Assembly: GCF_035539115.1 (NCBI RefSeq) | Contig: NZ_DATLJA010000011.1 | Span: 1 to 64,000, forward strand | Direction: 5' to 3' | From: Desulfitobacterium_A sp035539115 | GTDB lineage: Bacteria > Bacillota > Desulfitobacteriia > Desulfitobacteriales > Desulfitobacteriaceae | DNA length: 64,000 bases | In this document: piece after piece, positions 59,577-64,000 of the stretch | Position numbering within the stretch: position 1 is the first letter of the stretch | Layout of the letters: the number at the start of each line of letters is the position of its first letter | Position numbers and translations under genes: made by a program | Notes under the pieces: model-generated | Seen by the model: the letters and a program-made list of their open reading frames with translations, nothing else | The model's database searches: none | What the model was told of the DNA's origin: nothing

Positions 59577-60332
59577 TTGATAGAGGTCGCTCACTGTAGT
59601 CTCGCTTATGATCAGGGACAAAATCAGGTCAAGGTTTATGATGAGTTCAATTTGGAAATTGAGCAAGGGGAAAGTGTTGTCTTGATTGGTCCCTCAGGTT
59701 GCGGAAAAAGTACGTTGCTTTACCTTTTAGCGGGTCTTTTGAAGCCTACGAGTGGAGAAATTCGGGTGAAGGGAAAGCTTGTAACTAGGACGCGGCAAGA
59801 AACTGCGTTTATTCTTCAGCAATACGGGCTTTTTCCCTGGTTGACGGTTGAAGAAAATGTCAACTTAGGCTTGAAAGTTCGGCATGTTGCGCGGCCAACG
59901 GCTCGGACAGCTACGGAAAACATCATCCAAAAGATGGGCTTGGGGGAAGTTAAACACCACTTCCCCAGTCAATTGAGTGGAGGACAGAGCCAACGCGTTG
60001 CCCTTGCGCGGGCTTTGACTTTGAAGCCGGACCTGCTGCTAATGGATGAACCCCTCTCGGCACTCGATGCCTTGACCCGGGAGCGGCTGCAAAAACTTCT
60101 GCTCCAGATCTGGCAAGACGAGGGGTTAACCAGTATTTTAGTTACGCATAGCATTGAAGAGGCGGTCTTTTTAGGGAGCCGAATTTTAGTGCTTGCGGAC
60201 GGAAGACCGACTCGAATCCTTGGTGAAATTGAAAATCCACGGGTCGGGGAATCGGGTTATCGTCAAAGCGAAGAGTTTTTTAGTAAGACTACCTATGTAC
60301 GTTCCCTCTTAGAAGGGGGAATAGAAGGATGA
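59577..60332 (+). CDS. ABC transporter ATP-binding protein (SsuB/TauB/ThiZ type)
   Basis: The 251-residue ATPase starts at TTG 59577 after AGAGGAGAGG. Walker A GPSGCGKST (about 39-47), Q-loop (ILQQYGLFPW near 84-93), signature LSGGQ (about 138-142) and Walker B LLLMDEPLSALDA (about 156-168) are all intact. It overlaps the permease gene by 4 bases. Confidence 0.92.
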   Translation: MIEVAHCSLAYDQGQNQVKVYDEFNLEIEQGESVVLIGPSGCGKSTLLYLLAGLLKPTSGEIRVKGKLVTRTRQETAFILQQYGLFPWLTVEENVNLGLKVRHVARPTARTATENIIQKMGLGEVKHHFPSQLSGGQSQRVALARALTLKPDLLLMDEPLSALDALTRERLQKLLLQIWQDEGLTSILVTHSIEEAVFLGSRILVLADGRPTRILGEIENPRVGESGYRQSEEFFSKTTYVRSLLEGGIEG

Positions 60333-61087
60333 AAGTTTTCAAAAGTGGATTCTGGGGGTATCTTGCTGCATCTGCGTTCTTATTGTTGGTGTGGCAGATT
60401 GCAGCTGTGCGTTTAGCAACTCCGATGCTTCCCACGCCAGGGGTTGCCTTTGAGGCAACAGGACGGTTGTTGCAAGGAAAGCTGGGTCAGCATCTCTGGG
60501 TTAGTGCCTATCGAGTTATCCTCTCAGTCTTGATCGCATTATTCCTAGCCCTTCCACTGGGGCTAATTATGGGATATGAACGAAAACTCGATCGTTTTTT
60601 AGCCCCTTTGGTTTATCTGATCTATCCGATTCCTAAAATCGTCTTTTTGCCCTTAGTGCTTCTTTTTCTCGGCTTGGGGGATCGTCCAAAGATCTTTTTG
60701 ATTTGGATTATCGTGTTTTTTCAAATTTTAGTTACGACTAGGGATGCGGCCCGGAAGGTCCCTTCGGAAATGATCGCTTCGTTGCGTTCTTTGGGTGGAA
60801 ATCGGGCTCAAATCTATAGGCATGTTCTTTTGCCAGCAAGTTTACCGGATGTTCTGACTGCGCTTCGCCTTAGTATGGGAACAGCAATTTCTGTACTTTT
60901 CTTTGCGGAGTCCTTTGCCACGACTAAAGGATTAGGATATTTTATCATGGATGCCTGGAGCCGTTCGGCTCCGGATGAAATGTTCGCTGGAATTATCATG
61001 ATGGCCCTGCTTGGGGTTAGTTTGTTCATGATTGTGGATGGCCTTGAAAAAGTATTATGCCGCTGGCAACATGTTAAAGGCCACTGA
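60329..61087 (+). CDS. ABC transporter permease (SsuC/TauC type)
   Basis: The 252-residue protein has six helices and the coupling motif of the family (EMIASLRSLGGNRAQIYRHV, residues about 148-167, EAA-like). It forms the importer with the two preceding gene products. Substrate uncertain; nitrate/sulfonate/thiamine-precursor types are closest. Confidence 0.92.
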   Translation: MKVFKSGFWGYLAASAFLLLVWQIAAVRLATPMLPTPGVAFEATGRLLQGKLGQHLWVSAYRVILSVLIALFLALPLGLIMGYERKLDRFLAPLVYLIYPIPKIVFLPLVLLFLGLGDRPKIFLIWIIVFFQILVTTRDAARKVPSEMIASLRSLGGNRAQIYRHVLLPASLPDVLTALRLSMGTAISVLFFAESFATTKGLGYFIMDAWSRSAPDEMFAGIIMMALLGVSLFMIVDGLEKVLCRWQHVKGH

Positions 61088-61111
61088 TGGCTAATTGCAT
61101 CAGTGGCCCTT
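61077..61111 (+). terminator. Rho-independent terminator overlapping the permease stop
   Basis: AAGGCCACTGATG (61077-61089) pairs with CATCAGTGGCCCTT (61098-61111) around GCTAATTG. Confidence 0.75.
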
Positions 61112-61128
61112 CTTGAAATGCGGAATCT

Positions 61129-61299
61129 TTACCCGAGAATCGGAACGTTTGGTTCCTCGTACCAGATGGAGATAAGGTGAGCTTGTCCCGAACTTTGAGT
61201 GATTCTGATAATTTTAAGCCAACTATTCTCTTCGAGCCATTGATTAACGTCTCTTTCCAGTAAACGGGAATCGGGAGAGCTAAAAGTCCTAATTTTCAT
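61129..61299 (-). CDS. Small protein, 56 residues, unknown
   Basis: The minus-strand frame from ATG 61299 reads MKIRTFSSPDSRLLERDVNQ and continues to ...IWYEEPNVPILG before TAA. It has an alpha/beta composition with a plausible hydrophobic core. AAAGGATG lies upstream but 13 bases away. Too short for a family call; similar small proteins are common in Peptococcaceae genomes. Confidence 0.5.
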   Translation of the reverse strand: MKIRTFSSPDSRLLERDVNQWLEENSWLKIIRITQSSGQAHLISIWYEEPNVPILG

Positions 61300-61378
61300 T
61301 ATAAGTGTTCATCCTTTCATTACGCTATCGAGGAGTGATTTACCAATATATATTTTTTTATCAACCCTGATTATTGAT

Positions 61379-61720
61379 CAATTGCTGGCGCAGCGCGAAC
61401 AGGTGGCTCTCCTTCGTAAGTTGTACATGAAGTGGGTCAGGAGTTGTTGGAGTTCTTAACCCAGAGAGATGCTAATTCTAAGACAGCAACCTGAGGCTGA
61501 TCGAATTCATTTGCTGCGGGATATGGATCGGGCTTATCGGATCCTGATCCTGGAATAGCTAAGCTATATGAAACACTTGCACGAAGATTATCCTTATCTT
61601 TATTCTCTAGCAGTTCGTACGAATCCTTTTAATCCGAAGGCTCAGGCAGAAATTCAAATATAAGAAGATCAAGTGAATCATTTGTTATTTAATGAAGCAA
61701 AAATGATTCCAAAACATCCC
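61379..61720 (+). pseudogene. Degenerate gene of unknown function
   Basis: One frame reads protein-like segments separated by stops: QLLAQREQVALLRKL, then (after TAA) a helical segment with RIHLLRDMDRAYRILILE, a TAG, and LSYMKHLHEDYPYLYSLAVR with NPFNPKAQ. In a second frame between, VHEVGQELLEFLTQRD looks like the continuation of the first part. Two in-frame stops and at least one shift mark it as broken. Family not recognised. Confidence 0.5.
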
Positions 61721-61780
61721 TAAAATCAAGTCTCATGATCTTTCTTCACCTTGGGAAAACTAATTCTGAGGTGATTAGGG

Positions 61781-61981
61781 ATGCCAAGAAATGACGGGAA
61801 TAAGAGCCAAAACGAAGATCTAAAAAAGATGGAGCTGACCCTGAAAAATATCCGCAAAAATGAAAAGTTTTTGGCAGAAAATGCAGGAGAGCTCACACCC
61901 CATCAGCTTAAAGATGTTAAAAAACACTTAGCTTCTAAGAAGAAATTCCTGGAAGAGACTGACGGCACAATACAATCTTAG
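61781..61981 (+). CDS. Small Lys/Glu-rich protein, 66 residues
   Basis: ATG 61781 follows GAGGTGATTAGGG. The product is highly charged and almost entirely helical (LKKMELTLKNIRKNEKFLAE, residues about 14-33), with no Cys. Possibly a spore or DNA-associated small protein given the SASP gene next to it, but no family is recognised. Confidence 0.55.
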   Translation: MPRNDGNKSQNEDLKKMELTLKNIRKNEKFLAENAGELTPHQLKDVKKHLASKKKFLEETDGTIQS

Positions 61982-62057
61982 AGATTATGTGATCGAAGGA
62001 ATGCAAGAGCGGGTAACTGCTCTTCATTTCTTCGCTGTATTTAGCTAACAAATAATA

Positions 62058-62093
62058 GGGAAGGGGTATCCAATAATGGATTCCCCTTCCCGC
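62058..62093. terminator. Bidirectional terminator
   Basis: GGGAAGGGGTATCCA pairs with TGGATTCCCCTTCCC around ATAA, one mismatch. It separates the small Lys/Glu-rich gene from the convergent SASP gene. Confidence 0.8.
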
Positions 62094-62107
62094 ATGTACA
62101 GAATCGC

Positions 62108-62314
62108 TTAGAGACGGCTACCCTTTTTAAGGTTTTCTTCGGCGAATTGAATCATGCGTTTTGTCATTTGACCCCCAACAGACCCGTTTTCACGGCTTGT
62201 GCGGTCGCCACCAAGTTGAACACCCAATTCGTTTGCAATTTCATACTTGAATTGATCTAAACCTTGCTCTGCGCCTTGAGCAGCTGGTGCGTTAGTGTTT
62301 CTTTCTCCTGCCAT
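62108..62314 (-). CDS. Alpha/beta-type small acid-soluble spore protein
   Basis: A 68-residue SASP that coats spore DNA and protects it from UV and heat. The GPR protease site FKYEIANELGV (about 22-32) and the GSVGGQMTKRMI motif (about 44-55) are both typical. AGGAGGGAACCCATC precedes the ATG. It is normally transcribed in the forespore (sigma-G), and confirms a spore-former. Confidence 0.95.
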   Translation of the reverse strand: MAGERNTNAPAAQGAEQGLDQFKYEIANELGVQLGGDRTSRENGSVGGQMTKRMIQFAEENLKKGSRL

Positions 62315-62444
62315 GATGGGTTCCCTCCTTAAAATTTAAGATTGGTTAATGGGACACCCTTATTATTTGCGAAACGCTTTTCTTTACTCAGGTAAATGTT
62401 GTTTTTCAGTCAAGAGATACCCAGTATTGGCTATTAGAGGAAGC

Positions 62445-62900
62445 TCATCCTTCTTGGGTACATATAGCCATTGCTTCTTCAGCTGAAAATTCTTCATGAA
62501 CAATCTTTTCAACTCCAGGGTAGTAGGTATCAAAACTTTGAGAACCATTCCAGATGAGATTCATCATTTGTTCCTGGGAAGGTTCAGTATTTGCAAGATC
62601 CAGGTAAGTTCGGAAGCGAATTTCCCCGTCGTCCATATCCATTTCGAAATTACCGTTCGCGAGTTCGTAATTGATGCGGTTCATGAAATTACAGATCTCG
62701 ATTCGTTTGGGGAACGGAATTTTGTGCTTAATATGCGTATTACAGAGAAGGGATTCTTGCTCTTCATCCACAATAATAAAACAATGAAAGTCAGAGTTGA
62801 CTCCTCGAATTTCCAAACGGAGAATTTCATTCTTGTCATCATGATCAAATTCCCAGCCATTTTCAGTTAGCGTTTGATAGAGAATTTGAAACAAAGTCAT
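62445..62900 (-). CDS. YbjN-domain protein
   Basis: The 151-residue soluble acidic protein has an alpha/beta profile like the YbjN/type-III-chaperone-like fold: N-terminal helix, ILRLEIRGVNSDFHCFIIVD strands (about 26-45), a middle FPKRIEICNFMNRINYELAN helix (about 63-82), then a GNFEMDMDDGEIRFRTYLDL strand pair (about 83-102). These landmarks match YbjN. Function unclear. Minus strand, single gene. Confidence 0.65.
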   Translation of the reverse strand: MTLFQILYQTLTENGWEFDHDDKNEILRLEIRGVNSDFHCFIIVDEEQESLLCNTHIKHKIPFPKRIEICNFMNRINYELANGNFEMDMDDGEIRFRTYLDLANTEPSQEQMMNLIWNGSQSFDTYYPGVEKIVHEEFSAEEAMAICTQEG

Positions 62901-63190
62901 CTCCCTAATCCTCCCTTACGGATGCACAATTCTTCTTTGTTGTTTCCACATCCATGTTGAGGATTCCTGCCAAGTCGTCTTTCATATTAATAATAATAGA
63001 GAAAGCGAAATCTCTGATCTTAAATCTAAATAACTTGGTGACTTAGTGATCCAACAGGGTATTCGCAATGATTCTTTGGCATGATATAATATAAGTCTAT
63101 GAATAAGTTGTACCTGATGCCTAACAGCATAATTCATAATAAGATATGAGGAAAAGACAGAGCGAGATTATTTCATATTAAGGAGTTTAG
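62901..63190. promoter_or_regulatory. Intergenic region with prfC promoter
   Basis: About 290 AT-rich bases. A GATATAATATAAG segment near 63080 looks like a sigma-A -10 for prfC. No gene or RNA seen. Confidence 0.4.
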
Positions 63191-64000
63191 ATGACAGTGA
63201 GCTTGACAATGAAAGAAGAAATTCAATCACGCAAAACGTTTGCGATTATTTCTCACCCAGATGCAGGGAAAACAACTTTAACGGAAAAATTGCTTCTGTT
63301 TGGGGGAGCGATCCATTTAGCAGGTAATGTTAAGGCCCGTAAGACTCAACGTTATGCAACTTCAGATTGGATGGAACTGGAGCGTCAACGGGGAATCTCT
63401 ATCACGTCGAGTGCAATGCAATTCAATTATGAAGGATATGTTATCAATATTCTGGACACCCCGGGTCACCAGGATTTCAGCGAGGACACGTATCGGACGT
63501 TAACTGCTGCCGACAGCGCAGTGATGCTTATTGACGTCGCCAAAGGGGTAGAAGCCCAGACCATTAAACTATTCGAAGTGTGTAAGCAGCGGGGAATTCC
63601 GATTTTTACCTTTATCAATAAACTCGACCGGGAAGGGAAAAACCCGATCGATTTGATGGATGAAGTCGAGAAAGTCTTGGGAATTGAAGCGTATGCGATG
63701 AACTGGCCGATCGGTATGGGTGCGGACTTCAAAGGAATTTATGATCGCCAAAGTGCTCTTGTGGAACGCTATGCGGCTGGAAATCGTTATGGAATTCCAA
63801 GTGCCTCTCAGTCAGGTTCAATCGAAGTTCCAGAAGTACAGTCCGGCATCGGAGCGGAACTTTTGCAACGTTTACGGGATGATGTCGAATTGCTGGATAT
63901 GGCAGGAAATAAGTTTGATATGGAAAGAGTTAACCGGGGAGAGGTTACGCCTGTCTTCTTTGGGAGCGCGCTTAACAATTTTGGAGTTCCAAATTTTTTA
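63191..64000 (+). CDS. prfC: Peptide chain release factor 3 (partial, runs off window)
   Basis: ATG 63191 follows AAGGAG and opens a frame that stays open for 270 codons to the window edge. G1 SHPDAGKTT (about 22-30), switch segment ERQRGISITSSAMQF (about 68-82), G3 DTPGHQDF (about 92-99) and G4 NKLD (about 145-148) are those of RF3, which recycles RF1/RF2 after translation termination. The C-terminal half lies beyond the window. Confidence 0.95.
   Translation, partial: MTVSLTMKEEIQSRKTFAIISHPDAGKTTLTEKLLLFGGAIHLAGNVKARKTQRYATSDWMELERQRGISITSSAMQFNYEGYVINILDTPGHQDFSEDTYRTLTAADSAVMLIDVAKGVEAQTIKLFEVCKQRGIPIFTFINKLDREGKNPIDLMDEVEKVLGIEAYAMNWPIGMGADFKGIYDRQSALVERYAAGNRYGIPSASQSGSIEVPEVQSGIGAELLQRLRDDVELLDMAGNKFDMERVNRGEVTPVFFGSALNNFGVPNFL

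Noticed and set aside
63466..63751. Minus-strand frames within prfC
   Set aside because: They are shadows of the release factor 3 gene, which is open to the window edge with all GTPase motifs.

Overview
The window looks like a chromosomal segment of a strictly anaerobic, endospore-forming, low-to-medium GC Firmicute, most likely Desulfosporosinus or a close Desulfitobacteriaceae relative. The evidence is a mix of an alpha/beta-type small acid-soluble spore protein, DUF1657, DUF421 and DUF4363 spore-type genes, a periplasmic [NiFe] uptake hydrogenase with its own maturation genes, a corrinoid protein with a RACo-type activator, late cobalamin-assembly genes, a LutABC lactate-oxidation operon, and the mercury-methylation pair hgcA-hgcB. 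The genus is inferred from gene content; no rRNA is present.

Layout. 1-6.6 kb: a dispersed structured repeat, an HD-GYP phosphodiesterase, a DUF255 thioredoxin-fold protein, then a decayed stretch (cupin stub behind an intact MerR-type promoter, TetR tail) and small proteins of unknown function. 6.8-17.2 kb: the hydrogenase locus. hypA-hypB and hypF-hypC-hypD-hypE run on the plus strand, and the small subunit-large subunit-cytochrome b-protease operon lies between them on the minus strand. 17.4-21.6 kb: remnants of two GPH-type sugar transporters, then a corrinoid protein, a GntR regulator and a corrinoid activator, with no methyltransferase alongside. 21.8-27.5 kb: a permuted NlpC/P60 protein, a metal/metalloid permease, a MerR-TipAS regulator, a DUF6951 protein, and arsR-hgcA-hgcB. 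27.5-34.8 kb: a TerC protein behind a yybP-ykoY manganese riboswitch, glycerate kinase, a broken norB-like gene, an acyl-ACP thioesterase, a second yybP-ykoY riboswitch with no transporter behind it, pspA with a Tim44-like partner, and a TVP38 protein. 34.9-42 kb: a GGDEF protein, cobT-cobU-cobS (minus strand, cobalamin riboswitch before cobT) with a palindromic element and hairpin repeats inside the operon, and a DUF815 ATPase.

42.0-48.9 kb is an accessory, decayed region bounded by the C-terminal and N-terminal pieces of a broken NRAMP transporter gene, both on the minus strand. It carries an intact mntH with a divergent mntR-like regulator, a DegT-family protein with His in place of the catalytic Lys, a DUF1540 protein, and scraps of RHS, VRR-NUC, iron-sulfur metallochaperone and transposase genes. 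49.0-50.6 kb holds a ParM-like actin gene overlapping a probable adaptor gene, a plasmid-type pair in a chromosomal setting. 50.8-64 kb: a CNNM/CorC protein, another copy of the structured repeat, spore-associated small proteins, lutABC, a nitrate/sulfonate-type ABC importer, small proteins including a SASP, and the start of prfC.

Recurring themes are metals (Ni, Mn, Co, probably Hg), C1/corrinoid and hydrogen metabolism, and many gene remnants. Coordinates were read by eye; family names rest on recognised motifs, not on database searches.
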